DNA from: Rhizaria sp. SCN 62-66
Lineage: Eukaryota; Rhizaria, unplaced
Length of the DNA stretch: 64,000 bases
Assembly (NCBI GenBank): GCA_001724265.1
Contig: MEDY01000191.1
Coordinates: forward strand, 1-64,000
Direction of reading: 5' to 3'
Shown: piece after piece, positions 40,869 to 51,840 of the stretch
Layout: each line of letters opens with the position of its first letter
Numbering within the stretch: the stretch's first letter is position 1
Translations under genes and position numbers: made by a program
Notes under the pieces: model-generated
Told to the model about the DNA's origin: nothing
The model's input: the letters and a program-made list of their open reading frames with translations, nothing else
The model's database searches: none

Positions 40869-41957
40869 TTAGAGCTTAAACTGGCGGAGGTTCATGACAG
40901 TGCGGATCGCGGCGAGGCGCAGACGTGTGTGCTCCTCGGGGATGTAGGTGCCGTAGACACCCTCAACGCGGCCACTGAGGTTGAGTTGAAACGTCTCCTC
41001 GAGGCGCATCGCACGGAAGGCGCGGTCTACATCAATCTCGCGCTGCAAGAAGGCGAGCGCAATCACTGCCGACTTACCAATGCTCGTGAGCTCGTCCATG
41101 GCCAGCAGCTCCCAGGGATCCATGGCATCAACGATGGCGGCGAACTTGGCCACCGACGCCGCGGGCTGTTGCATCGCGTTCATGCTGTAGGTCGTGGGCA
41201 GTGCGATGCCGTGATGCTCTTCAAGCCACTCCAGCACGGGGTCCCAGTGCTTCTCCTGCAGCCGCACCAGTCCCGGCGAGTCCTCGTTGTCGTCGCGGTA
41301 CAGCGTGGCGTCGAACTTGAGGATGCCCATCACGGACTCGATCATCGCATCGCGGTCGCGCGCCGCGCGGTCGTGCACGGCAACGGCGTAGTAAGTCAGC
41401 GGCATCGTGTGCGGGTAGACAAACGTCGTCTGGTTCTCGAACTCGAGCGCCACCAACAGCGCGTAGTGTTTGTTTGGCAGGATCAGCGGCCGGTCGTCAG
41501 GCGTCATGACGACGTGGCCGCCGAGCCGCAGCGCGTAGGTGCCCGCGCCTTCGGGCGTGATCGAAACTTCGTCGTAGAATCGGCGTGTGGAGCCGTCCAT
41601 TTTGACGTTGCGCAGGTGCGCGGGCGCGTCGCGCTCCATGAGGTCCGTCAGCCCTTCGTCACCGTCAGCCATGCCGCCGCTGCCGCCGCTACCTGAGGGC
41701 AAGCCGAATTCGCGCTCAAGCTCAGCGCGTGCGTACTCCTCTTCGGGGATGCGCGGCACGGCAGGGGCCGCGGCAGCGCTGAAGCAGACCCTGGACTGAG
41801 AGAGCACGGACGCGGGAGCGACGGCACTGCTGCGTGACTTAGTGGCGATAGCTGAGCGCGCAGCTGCAGGGGCGACTGAAGGCAGGTATCCAAAGCCGGA
41901 ACGGGCAATAAGAGAGGTGGCGCGCACGGTGGCAGCGCGGGCTCCGCGGGAGAGCAT
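40869..41957 (-). CDS. ATP12: ATP synthase F1 assembly factor 2 (ATP12/ATPAF2)
   Basis: Mitochondrial chaperone that binds the free F1 alpha subunit before assembly of the F1 sector. Single exon, 362 residues, ATG 41957, TAA stop. The first ~60 residues are rich in Arg/Ser/Ala without acids, a typical presequence. Family motifs follow: RRFYDEVSITPEG, YALRLGGHVVMTPDDRPLIL, ALEFENQTTFVYPHTMPLT, DRDAMIESVMGILKFDATLY, LVRLQEKHWDPVLEWLEEHH, KSAVIALAFLQ, and the conserved end RAMRLEETFQLNLSGRVEGV. Length fits the family. A Gly/Ser insert lies near residue 90. The partner factor ATP11 is not in this window. Divergently transcribed from the Cys/His-rich gene. Confidence 0.95.
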   Translation of the reverse strand: MLSRGARAATVRATSLIARSGFGYLPSVAPAAARSAIATKSRSSAVAPASVLSQSRVCFSAAAAPAVPRIPEEEYARAELEREFGLPSGSGGSGGMADGDEGLTDLMERDAPAHLRNVKMDGSTRRFYDEVSITPEGAGTYALRLGGHVVMTPDDRPLILPNKHYALLVALEFENQTTFVYPHTMPLTYYAVAVHDRAARDRDAMIESVMGILKFDATLYRDDNEDSPGLVRLQEKHWDPVLEWLEEHHGIALPTTYSMNAMQQPAASVAKFAAIVDAMDPWELLAMDELTSIGKSAVIALAFLQREIDVDRAFRAMRLEETFQLNLSGRVEGVYGTYIPEEHTRLRLAAIRTVMNLRQFKL

Positions 41958-42507
41958 GTTATGTGATGAGCGACGAGACGGGGGCGCGCGGCTGGAAGGG
42001 GTGGAAACAAAGGCTTCTCGAAGGCGAGTGACGAAGGGCTTTGTGCAAGGACGGGGATTGCGTAGACATTGTGACAGTTGTGAGAAAATAACAAATTGAA
42101 TAAGAAATTATACAAAGTTTAGTACTGCATTACGAAGATAATATCTTCATTGTTCGGTCTCACCCCACTTTTCTAGCAGTATTTTAGGAGACCCAGAGTC
42201 CGCAGACTGGTCCATTCCTGCTCGTCCTGTCGCATCTTGTCGAGGGAGAGCGGTTCTGAAGGAGGATTGAGAGCTGTCTTAGCGGGGGTTTTGCGTACTA
42301 TATGCTTGTGAGAGTTTGCTGATATGAATGCATATGGATATGCTATGGGTAGATTTACTTGACACTATTTTGGTTGCTTTCGTTGTGGCGGTTTTATCCA
42401 GCGAAACCGACCGTTTTCTCGCGTGCGCTTTTCTCCTCCCTCACACCTCGTCTCGACCACTCTTTCCTTTTCTTTTGATGCCCATTTTGCGTTGATACAG
42501 GAGGTTC
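41958..42507. other. Divergent spacer, ATP12 / Cys-His-rich protein
   Basis: Contains AACCGACCG at 42405-42413 (reverse complement of the CGGTCG core) and a GTTGATACAG acceptor-like site ending at 42500, 7 nt before the next ATG. Otherwise AT-rich, no gene. Confidence 0.4.
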
Positions 42508-43844
42508 ATGGGTGGCACCGGCGTTGAAACGTTGCCCCCGATCCGTCCGCGGCGGCCTCGCCCTAAGAAGCGCGGCTTCTGCTCATTTTTCGGCAGTGGT
42601 GGTTCCGATTCCGATGGAGATGGAGACGTACGTAATCCATTCCCTTCTTTTACCTATATCTTACTTATTCGCTTATTCATCCGCGCTGCCAAGTCTTTCC
42701 TACGATTTTATTTGTCGCTTCAATTATTTTCTACCGAGCGCACAAGATAACCCTGACATTACTTTCCCCCTGCGTCCTCTTTCTTCCCCTCAACTTCACT
42801 GTCTTCGCCTTGCCTCGCCCCCCGCAGCTTGACTATGAGGACTCGGACGTCGAGTCGGATTGGGAGGAGCCCTCAGACGAGGAGCCCGAGATGAAGGAGG
42901 CGTCGCCCCTGCCGTACGTCAAGGCCGCCCCCGTGCCTGACCTGCCCGAGGACGACGAGTATCAGGACGACGACGAATACGAGTGCGCGCGCTGCATCCT
43001 CGTCGGCCGCGAGCCCGTGGGCTCGAACGACGGCGGCGCGTGCTGCCGCCAGTGCTTTGCCGAGGCCACGCCAGACTTTTTCGCCACGACTTACCACGCC
43101 AACAACGAGCACCACGCGTGCGGCCCCGACTTCCCCGAGTCCGAGGCCGCGCTGTACGAGCGCGCGGGCCACGGCGACATGGTCCCGCGCCTCCGCGCCG
43201 AGTGGCGCCACGCGCACGCCGAGTGGCACGCCGCCAACGGCACCGCACCCGGCACGCCCGCTGGCGCGCTGCCGTGTCCCAGCGGCGACCACTCGCTCTG
43301 CGAGCCCGAGCACGGGCTGGGCTGCACGGCGGCCGAGGCTGAGGCGCTGAGCCAGGTCTTGGCCCACAACGCAGACGTGCACGACTGCTGCCCGGAAGAC
43401 TACCCCGTGCTCATGATGCGCCGCCCCGACCACGTCGCCTTCACCAACTCCGAGGTCGCCTTCGCGCTCGCGCTCTGGCGCCACTCGCACCTGCGCCACG
43501 AGTTCTGCGGACCCTACGTCGCCAACGGCTACCCCGAGTTTGACTGCTCGCTCGCCACGGCGGCCGAGCACGCGGCCGAGTGGGAGCAGGTTGTCGCAGA
43601 CCGTGCCGCGGGCCGCCCCGCGCTCGACAACATGCTCACGCTCTCGGTGCCCTCGATTCGCGAGGCCGCCGCAGAGCGTGCGCGCGCCGCGGCCGACTGG
43701 CGCCCCGAGGACTTCCGCAATAACAACGACGCGCTGAACGACGACGACGTCACGGGCGGGCTCTTAGCCGCGTCCAAGACGGGCGCGTTTGCAAACGACG
43801 AGGAGAGCAAGGCCTCCGAGAGCGCTGCGGCTGCCACAGTCTAA
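42508..43844 (+). CDS. Cys/His-rich acidic orphan protein
   Basis: Two exons (42508-42627, 42828-43844) give 378 residues, TAA stop. Exon 1 encodes a basic RPRRPRPKKRGFCSFFG segment. Exon 2 begins with an acidic stretch (YEDSDVESDWEEPSDEEPE), then YECARCILVGREPV and GGACCRQCFAE, a plausible zinc-binding CxxC...CCxxC pair. Three later segments share a loose pattern of HxxxxCxPxxP/Y with nearby acidic and Trp-His residues (HHACGPDFPE; HDCCPEDYPV; HEFCGPYVANGYPEFDC), suggesting internal duplication of a ~100-residue His/Cys unit. I do not recognise a family. Donor GTACGT. Confidence 0.7.
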
Positions 43845-45019
43845 TCGTGTGCAGTCGGCATTGTGATATGTCAATGGACGCATCAACGTGTCCGTGGAAC
43901 GACTCGCTAATGTTGAGTGTAATGTTGACGGAGATCTTTGGTCGTGACCGTTTTTTTGGTAGGCTTACGATTGTGAGAGTTTTTTTTTGCGATGCTGTGT
44001 ACATGTAGTGCTGTTTGATTGATGAACAACAACCATCATTTGATTGCACAGTGCGTGCAGATATGATCACGAACAACAGTTACCCAACTCCTTCACCTCC
44101 ACTGACACCTTGATCCTTACCATCGACACTGACGCCGATATTGTCGACGCTGACGCACACGGAGACACACTGTGGCATTTTTTTAGTGCTTAAAAATGAT
44201 TTGAATGATTTTGACTTTAGTTTACACTGTCCGTGCCTCCAACAGACTGATACTGATTCAATTTGGACAGAGCAGAACATCACAACACAGTGCTGCACTT
44301 TCTTGACTCAGTATGTTCGTTCCTTCGGAGATCATTGTATTCTGTTGTGTACAAGGTGCAATTGTTCTTCGTAACACAGTCTTTCCCAATTACTTCGACT
44401 GTACATGTGTATTAGTACGTAGGCTTATTACATGCACTGTTTCTGCTGCTTGCAAGCGTGAGAACTGCTTCGCGGGCGGCACAAAATGAGAAATTTAACA
44501 AACAACGAATAACCAAGAAGAACGAATGACAACAAAAACAAAACACACAAAAACAAAACACAAAAAAACAAAAAACGAACGAAAAAAAAACAATAAATAC
44601 AGAACCATGTTAACTCTATTTTATTGCAGTTCAATTATACACAATGTTTCAGGCATCTTTTGCTGTAGAACTCGTAGACACAAAGTGTCAATAAGCAGTC
44701 CGAACGCGAGTGAGCACTGCTGCAAATGTGCTACAAAAACAGCGGCACTAGTGGGTTTGAACCACGCTCATGCGTCGCGCCCACAAGAATGTTGCGATCA
44801 TGTGGAGTTGCTCTCCTATTAGTGTCACAGGGTGATTAAATATTGCAAGTATGTGAACGTATGTCGGTGTATTAAGGGTGGTTGCTGCTGTGTTTGTTAA
44901 TAGAATAAGTAAACATACAAACTGACAACAGACTTTAATAAAGATCAATGGTGTAGCGATAACAAAGTATAAGTATGATTCTCTCACGCGACTGTATCAG
45001 CGCCGCGCCGCGCGGGTAG
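43845..45019. other. Convergent spacer, Cys-His-rich protein / BRE1
   Basis: AT-rich, with an A-rich run of ACAAAA units at 44527-44590. At ~44745-44830 the minus strand holds a sequence with a tRNA-like B box but a poor D arm (see rejected items). No gene supported. Confidence 0.4.
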
Positions 45020-48000
45020 TTAGTTGAGGTACACGGCGTGGACGTCCGAAGCGCCGAAGGCCCGCGCGCAGGCGGGGCACTTGCGGCGGCGCGCCTCGAG
45101 ATTGTCGTCGATGCACTTCTTGCAGAAAGTGTGGAAGCACTTTGTGATGACCACGGAGCGGTCGCGCTGCGAACACACGGTGCACCGCACCTTGGCCTTG
45201 GTGAAGCGCAGCTCCTCCAGCAGCAGGTCCCGCTCCGCGCGCGCGCTGTCCTTGCCTACGACCGCGCTAGAGCCAGGGCCGGCGCGCTGCTGCTGCTGCA
45301 GCTGCTGCTGCTGGTCGGCGAGGCGGCGCTTGGCGCGCTCGTACTTGCTGGCGGCCACGGCCGCGGCCTCCCGGTCCCGCGCGGCGGCGACCGCGGCCTC
45401 GGCCAGCGCTGCGGCGTCGAGGCGCGCCTGCGCTGACAGCGCCAGCACCGCCGCGGCCGAGCGTGCGGCCTCGGCGCGCAGCGCGCGCGCCCACGCCGCC
45501 ACAGCGGGCGCACTCGCACCGCCGCTGCTGTCGGCCGAGTCCGCAGTCGCAGTGTCACCGGCAGCGGCAGCAACAGCCGCACAGGTGGCGTGACCATGCG
45601 CGCAGAGCCGCGCGGCCTTGCATTGCGCAGCCCATGTGCCGCAGCTGCTCGCAATACTGCTCACGCCGCCGCTGCTGCTGGCGGTGTTGAGGACTGCGGC
45701 GGCGGCGCGCTGCCAGGCGCCGGCAGTGCCCGCGCCCGCGGCGAGCGCGGCCTCGAGCGCAGCCACGCGCGCCGCGGCGGCTGCGAGGCGGCGCTGGGCG
45801 AGCGCGCCCGCGGCGGCCGCGGCCTCCGCGGGCCCGTCCGGCGCGGATAGCTGTACTAGCGCCCCCGGAGGGCTGCTTGACACGGCGGCAGAGGAGGAGG
45901 AAGAGGAAGACACGGAGGCGGTGGGACTGGCCAGCCCCGACGCCAGCGGCAGCGCCGGCAGGGCAGGGCCCATCACCGGGCCGCCGACAGCGCCAGACGC
46001 GGCGCCCGCGCCGCCCGCGACGGGGCCGGCAGTGGCGGCGGCGGCGTAGGCCTGCTGGTTGAGACGGCGGAAGACGCCGTCGAGGTCGCGGAGCTGGCGC
46101 TGCAGCCGCAGGGCCTCGGCCTGGTGGCCCGCCACTGCGGCGGCCGTCTCCTCCAGCTCGGCGCCCAGCGCGTCGGCCACCTGCCCTGCCGTCTCGGCCT
46201 CGGACCGCCAGTCAGTCCCCTCAGAAGCGCCAGCGGCCGCCGCCGTCGCGGTGGCAGCAGCGGCAACGGCGGCGGCGGCCGCGGCCTCGGCAGCGGCCAC
46301 CACGCCCTCCGGCGCAGGCCCCTCCGCGGCGTCACCAGCACTCGAGACGGTGCTGGTGACTGCGCCCGCGGCGCTGGTGAGTGCGCCGTCGGCCACGGCG
46401 CGCGCGAGCAGCCGGCAGCGGCGCGCGAGCAGCGCCACCTTGGCCTTCTCGTGCCGCACCGCCGCGGTCTCGCTGCCCTCACGACCGTCGCTGTGAGCGG
46501 AGCTGTCTGTGCTGTTGGAGCTGGCGTCGGCGGCGCCGGCGTTGAGCGCGGCGACGGTGGCCCTAATGGCGTCCCCATCGGCGGCGCGGGCCGAGAGCTC
46601 GGCGATGCGCGCGCGGTACTGCGCGGCGCCCAGCTCGGAGCCCTGCGCCCGCAGAGCGCGCAGCTCTACCACGGCCGCCGCGCGCGCGGCCTCGGCGGCG
46701 GCCTGCGCGGCGCGCGCCGCCGCGGCCTCCTCGGCGGCGGCGGCAGCGCCCGCGGTGGCGCCCGCGCGGACGGCGGCGGCGACGTCGGCGACGAGCGCGC
46801 GTGAGAGCGCCTCGTGGGCCGACAACGAGCCCGCCAGCGCGGCCGCCAGCGCCGCGGCGCGCGCGCGGTGGGCGGCGACCGAGAGCGCGAGCGCGGGGAC
46901 CAGCGCGGCCAGGTGCGACAGCAGCGGCGCCAGGAGCGCCTGCACCAGCGCCACCGGCACCGTCAGCGTCAGCGCCGCGGGGGACGCGTCAGCGCCGGCG
47001 GAGGACGCAGAGGCGGCAGGCGCGGCGTCGCCGTCGGCGCTGACTGCGTCTGCGTCTGCGTCTGCGTCAGCGTTGCCGTCGCCACTACTGAGCGCGGCTG
47101 GGGCCGCAACGGCCGAGGCCGCCGCGGCCGCGGCGAGCCCCGCGGCGAGGCGGCGCACGAGCGCATTGATGACCACGGGCAGCGACACGCAGTCGTCGCC
47201 GTCCGTCTCCAGCACGCTGCCGTCAAGCGCGCTGCCGTCCCCGGCCGTGGCACCGGCGGCGGAGGCGGCAAGCGCGGTGGCGGCGGCGACAGCGTGGGCC
47301 GCGGCGGGCGCGGGCACGCGCAGCAGACCGGCGATGGAGCTCGTGCTCTTAGCGCTAACACCGTCGGTGTCGACAGCAATGGCGCTGCTCTCACCGCCGC
47401 CGGCAACAGCGCCGTCGCCGCCGTTGACGGAGTCAGCTGCGGCGAGCGCGCGCGCGAGCGCGGCGGGCAGCGCGGCGGCGGCGGCCAGCAGCGCGCGCAC
47501 GTCGGCCGCAACCGCGGAGCTCAGTTGCGCGGGCAGGCCGCCCTCGGGCAGCAGCGGCAGCGTGACGGCGCCAACTGAGGCCAAGGCCGCAGGGGCAGGG
47601 GCAGCAGAGTCGTCGTCAGTCATGTTTGCGCCAGCGCCGGAGACGGCGCCAGAGACGGCGCCGCCGAGCATAATGGGCACCGACACAGACTCGGCTTCAG
47701 ACCCGTTCGCCGCAGCGCCCGCAGTGGCGCTGGCGAGCGCCTCGAGCGCGTCGGTGAGCGCGGCGCGCAGGACGGCCTCGCGGGCGCGCGCGGCCTCCAG
47801 CTCGGCGCCGCGCGCAGCGGCCGAGGCGCGGGCCTCCGCCGCGGCCTCGGACAACGCCACCAGCTCGGCGCTGCCGGCGCCAGACTGCGCGGTGGTGTTG
47901 CTGTTGGCGGGGGTGGCGAGGGAGGGGCTGGCGTTGAGGGCCGGCGCAGCCAGAGTCGCAGCGGCCGCGGCGTCGTCAGCGACACCGGCGCAGGCAGCGG

Positions 48001-49517
48001 CAGCGGCAGTGGCGGCGGCTGCGGTGGGCTCGGCGGGGACGTGGGCCTCGGCGGCGGCGGCGGCGGCGTCAGAGCCAGAGCCGGGGGCAGAGGCTGCGGC
48101 GGCCGCGGGCACGGGCGCCAGCGCAGCGCCAGCAGCAGCGGCAGCGCTCGAGGTGTCACTCATCGCGGAGGCCGCAGCGGCGGCGGCGGGCACGAGTGGG
48201 GCCAGGGCCGCGTCAGCGGCCGCGGTGGCGGCAGCACTCCCGTCCGCCGCGGCGTCCGCGCCCGCGGCGACGGCCTGCGCGGCGGCGGCGGCGACGGCGG
48301 CGGCGACGGCGGCGGCGGCGTCGGCCGTGGCGTCGTTGCCGCCGCGGCCACCGGTGCCGCTGGGGTCGTCCCCGCCCTCGTCTTCGGCAGCGGCGGCGGC
48401 GGCGACCGCGGCGGAGGGCAGCGCAAGCGCGGTGACGGGCGCGGCGGCGGGCGCGGGGGCAGGGACGAGCACGGTGGCGGCCGTGAGCACGCGGTCGAGC
48501 GCGCGGGCGGCGTAGAGCGCCTCGGTGGCGGCCGCGGTGCGCGCGCACAGGGCCGACGCCGCAGCGTTGCGGGTGGCCGTCAGGCGCGCGCGCAGGGACA
48601 CCACGCGCTGCTCGCTCTGCGCCAGCTCGGATTGCGCCGAGATCGCGGCGGCGTCGGTGGCGGCAGCGGCGGCGGGGGCGGGGGCAACGTTGCTGTCAAT
48701 AGCGGCGACGAGGCTGGCCAGGGTCTATGGAGGTGGGAATAGCGCAAGACAGAAAATAAAGTCGGAATATAGATGAGACAAAAGTTGAAGCATACCATGT
48801 GTGAGTTCTACGATCACAGACGATTGTAGCACGGCGCTGGAGACGTACCTGTGTGAAGGCGGCGCGCTGGCGCTTGAGCTCGCGGTCGAGGCGGCGGGCG
48901 GCGCGCGCGGCGGCGGCCTCTGCGCGGGCCAGCTCGCGGCGCGCGTCCTCGGCGGCCGAGCCCTTGCTCTCCTTGTCCTTATCCTTCTCGCGCTCGCGGC
49001 CGCTGTTGGCGCTGGCGATCGGGTCGTCCTCGTCCTCGCCGTCGTCGTAGTCGTCGCTCTCTTCAGCTGCAGCCGTAGCTGCTGCCGTGGCGGTGGAAGA
49101 GTCGTCCAATATCGGCGCGGCCACAGAGGGCGGCGAGTGGCGCCGCAGCAACGCGAGGAAGGAGGCGGCCGCGGGCAGACGTGCGCCGGCCGCGGCGGCG
49201 GCGGCTGAGGCGGCTGTTTCAGCCACAGTATCCTTAGAGGCGCCGTCCGCAGCGGGGGCCGCGGGGGCCGCGGGGGCAGCCGCGGCGGCGTTGGCGTCGG
49301 CGGGCGCGAGCTGGGCGCGGAGACGCGCGAGGTGGTCGCCGAGCTCGGTCCAGTGGGCCGCAGTGAGCTCGAGCGCGAGCGTCTGCGAAGAGCGCTGGCG
49401 CTCAAGAGTCTGGACCTGCGCTTCGAGGCGCGAAATGTCCCTGTTCTTTTCGAGAAGCCGCAAGTACAGAGCGCGGTTGCGCCGCTTGAGTACTTTAACA
49501 CTGAGCTCAGTTGCCAT
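45020..49517 (-). CDS. BRE1: BRE1-type E3 ubiquitin ligase for histone H2B
   Basis: RING ligase that, with Rad6, monoubiquitinates histone H2B in transcribed chromatin. Two exons (49517-48849, 48724-45020) give 1,457 residues, TAA stop. The N-terminus is a coiled coil with BRE1-like order (KRRNRALYLRLLEKNRDISR, LEAQVQTLERQ). The C-terminal RING is C3HC4: Cys1404, Cys1407, Cys1419, His1421, Cys1424, Cys1427, Cys1439 and Cys1442, in the BRE1 context TKCFHTFC, EARRRKCPAC, and the end AFGASDVHAVYLN, matching human RNF20/40 (AFGAHDFHRIYIS). The ~1,000 residues between are coiled coil diluted with Ala/Asp/Gly/Ser-rich expansions, making it longer than typical BRE1 proteins (700-1,000). The donor is GTACGT. 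Long open frames on the + strand here are shadows. Confidence 0.92.
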
Positions 49518-49880
49518 TTTGCAAATGAACCAGGCGGGCAGCTTTTTCTCGCACAATTCAAAATTAACACCACTGTCCTAATATGACTCACAGCCAATTG
49601 CATGCCTGCCGCACATTTTCGCGAACCGGCACAGGACTACCGTCAGCTGCCAGACGGTCGCGAAAGAGGGCTACGCAAAGTGCCTCGAGTCGGTACATTT
49701 CGAACGTAGTTTGTTTATTTATCATTTTCATATGGATTATGTATTAAATTTGTTTCTAAATCCTTTTTAAAACTCGCCCAATCATCTTCTTCGTCCTCAA
49801 GCGCCTGTCTCACCTAACCCTTCTTCCTCTCTCATTCCCGTCTGCACTCGCCCCGACCTTTGTACAGACGCTGCGAGGTT
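49518..49880. other. Divergent spacer, BRE1 / RRP7
   Basis: Short AT-rich spacer. A TGTACAG acceptor-like site ends at 49867, 13 nt before the RRP7 ATG. No gene. Confidence 0.4.
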
Positions 49881-50999
49881 ATGTCGTCTAACAAGAAGGC
49901 CCGCAAGGCCGACGTCCCTGCTGCCGTTGTGCCCACGCCCTCAAAGCCTTCTAAGTCCAAGAACAGTAACAGCAGCAGTAGCAGCAGTAGCAGCAGCAGC
50001 AGCAAGCGCTCGTCTGCCCCCGCCTTTGTTGGCCCCGTCACGCTCTCGCACAAGGGCTTCCACTCCATCGCCGTCGCCATCGAGGACTCCCTCGTCGTCT
50101 CCTCTAGCTCAAGCTCTAGCAGCTCTAGCTCTAGTTCTAGCGCCGGCCCCGCGGAGGCGTTGCGGTACCTCTACGTGAAGCGGCGCCAGGACGCCGCGAC
50201 GACGGCGGCCAAGGCGCAGGCCAAGGCCGCCAAGGCCGCCGCCAAGGCCTCCGCCGCGGACAGCGACGATGACGAAGACAAGGACGAGGAGGACGCAGAG
50301 GAGGAGGACGAGGAGGACGAGGACACGCTGGCGCGCTGCGTCGTGGTGCACGGTGTCCCGGCCTTCTTCTCCGACCTGGACCTAGCCACCGCGCTCGAGG
50401 CCTTCGGCGAGGTTGAGTCCGTCTTCTTCCACGTCCCCGCGGGCTCCGCCGCCGTGGCGGGACTGGCCGGGCTGACGGCCGAGGCCGTGTTCGCGGACCC
50501 TGCGGCGCTGGATTTGCTCTTCGCGTCCCGCCACGCCGTCACGCGCATTCCGCTCGCGGCCGACTACGGCGGTAGCAGCGAGCTGGCCAGCCTCGAGACG
50601 ACCGGCCTGGCGCGCTGGGAGGCCGGCTTCGCGGCGGCGCGGCCCGACTTCGGGGCCCTGCAGACGCAGATTGACGTCTTCATGGCGGCCTTCGACAAGC
50701 GCAGCGCGGCCGAAAAGGCCGCGCGCAAGGCGTCGACGACCGTGGTCGACGACGAGGGCTTCACGCTCGTCGTCGCCGCCGACAAGAAGAAGCAGCAGCG
50801 CGAGAAGAGCAGCCAGAAGTCGGCCGTCAAGGTCTACGAGCGCAAGATTGCGCAGCGCGCCGAGAGCGCGGTCACCTTTTACAAGTTCCAGGACAAGGAG
50901 CGTCGCGCGGCCCAGACCGCGGCGCTGCGGCGCAAGTTCGACGAGGACAAGGCGCGCCTCAACAACCTCAAGCTCAACCGCTCCTTCAGGCCCCTGTGA
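49881..50999 (+). CDS. RRP7: Ribosomal RNA-processing protein 7 (RRP7)
   Basis: Nucleolar factor of the small-subunit processome (UtpC/Rrp7 module) needed for 18S rRNA maturation. Single exon, 372 residues, TGA stop. The N-terminal part has a poly-Ser tract, LSHKGFHSIAVAIED, a second poly-Ser tract, YLYVKRRQD, and an acidic block. An RRM-like fold follows (RCVVVHGVPAFFSDLDLATAL, EAFGEVESVFFH). The diagnostic C-terminal RRP7 domain is clear: DDEGFTLVV near residue 290, then AESAVTFYKFQDKERR and LRRKFDEDKARLNNLKLNRSFRPL, closely matching human RRP7A (FYTWQHRE..., LRKKFEEDK, KFRPY). Length is a little over the human 280 because of the Ser and acidic inserts. Confidence 0.93.
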   Translation: MSSNKKARKADVPAAVVPTPSKPSKSKNSNSSSSSSSSSSSKRSSAPAFVGPVTLSHKGFHSIAVAIEDSLVVSSSSSSSSSSSSSSAGPAEALRYLYVKRRQDAATTAAKAQAKAAKAAAKASAADSDDDEDKDEEDAEEEDEEDEDTLARCVVVHGVPAFFSDLDLATALEAFGEVESVFFHVPAGSAAVAGLAGLTAEAVFADPAALDLLFASRHAVTRIPLAADYGGSSELASLETTGLARWEAGFAAARPDFGALQTQIDVFMAAFDKRSAAEKAARKASTTVVDDEGFTLVVAADKKKQQREKSSQKSAVKVYERKIAQRAESAVTFYKFQDKERRAAQTAALRRKFDEDKARLNNLKLNRSFRPL

Positions 51000-51364
51000 G
51001 CGCGGCTTTGATTGGCAACACACAGCAGCGCAACAGCACAGTGTCTTTCGAAGCGTGTGCACATGGAAGCGTTGTGACAGTTTGTCCTGCTTTGGTGGTT
51101 TTGTATAAACGAGCAGAGCGAGGTTCAGGGCCAGACATATTACGTAATAGTTTCTTTCATGATAATTTGACTTGTCCCAGTAATACATACAACCATATTT
51201 CATAGCATTCGACACCAATATTACGGAGACTCGCACGAAAGTGCGGAGCGAAAGCATTTCAGGTCAAGGCCAGCGTGGAGAGAGCAAAGAGGGAGAGTTT
51301 AGGATTGAAGTCGATGTGTATGCCGGAAAAAGTTAACTACAAGGTGTCTTAAACATCAAGCAAT
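51000..51364. other. Convergent spacer, RRP7 / eS21
   Basis: AT-rich, no repeats or gene recognised. Confidence 0.4.
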
Positions 51365-51840
51365 TTACTTCTTGTTGGAGTCCTTGAACTTGTCCTCAGT
51401 GGGGAACTTGCTGAGGTCCTTCATGAGCTTGTTCTGGGCAGCAATGCTGTGGGGTGGGACAGGGGTGAAGAAAGGGAAAGAAAGACGGGGCAACGGACAT
51501 GAGAATAGATGTAAATAAGGCAGGGAGGGCAATACGAGAAAGCAGACAAACGACTAGCTGTGTCCAGAGCTCACACAAGCGCGTTGGAGAGAGACTAAGA
51601 GCGGCGCAGTGGGATGACGGTGCGACTGCGGAGGAGGGATTGAGAGAGAGCGTACCGGTTGACAGAGGCATCCGCGAAGCCGTTCTCACGGACGTAGCCG
51701 CAGAGAGCAACGGGGGTGTACTTGTTGGTGTACAGGCCATCAGCGTTAACGTGGCCGATGTTGAACTGGACAGCGGCGTGGTCGTGGGAGCCGATGAGGC
51801 GGCCAGTGGCAGTGCACTTGCGGGGGGTGTACTCCGGCAT
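51365..51840 (-). CDS. RPS21: Ribosomal protein eS21 (RPS21)
   Basis: Small-subunit ribosomal protein specific to eukaryotes. Two exons (51840-51656, 51446-51365) give 88 residues, TAA stop, the normal size. The sequence shows [59 protein letters not shown], equivalent to the family's [20 protein letters not shown] and [20 protein letters not shown]. The intron (209 nt, GTACGC donor) splits an Arg codon CG|C and joins to [14 protein letters not shown]. The upstream region (51841-52300) carries repeated GACCG/CGGTC words also seen near eL13. Confidence 0.93.

Noticed and set aside
44745-44830. tRNA-like sequence on the minus strand with a perfect B-box (GGTTCAAACCC), a mostly paired 7-bp acceptor stem and a T run downstream
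   Set aside because: The D arm lacks the conserved A box and GG, the T stem has a mismatch, and no credible anticodon arm forms. A tRNA scan would decide; I do not call it.
46509-48515. 668-residue open frame antisense to BRE1
   Set aside because: Pure Ala/Ser/Pro composition from the reverse complement of Ala-rich codons; the sense strand has the RING and coiled coil.
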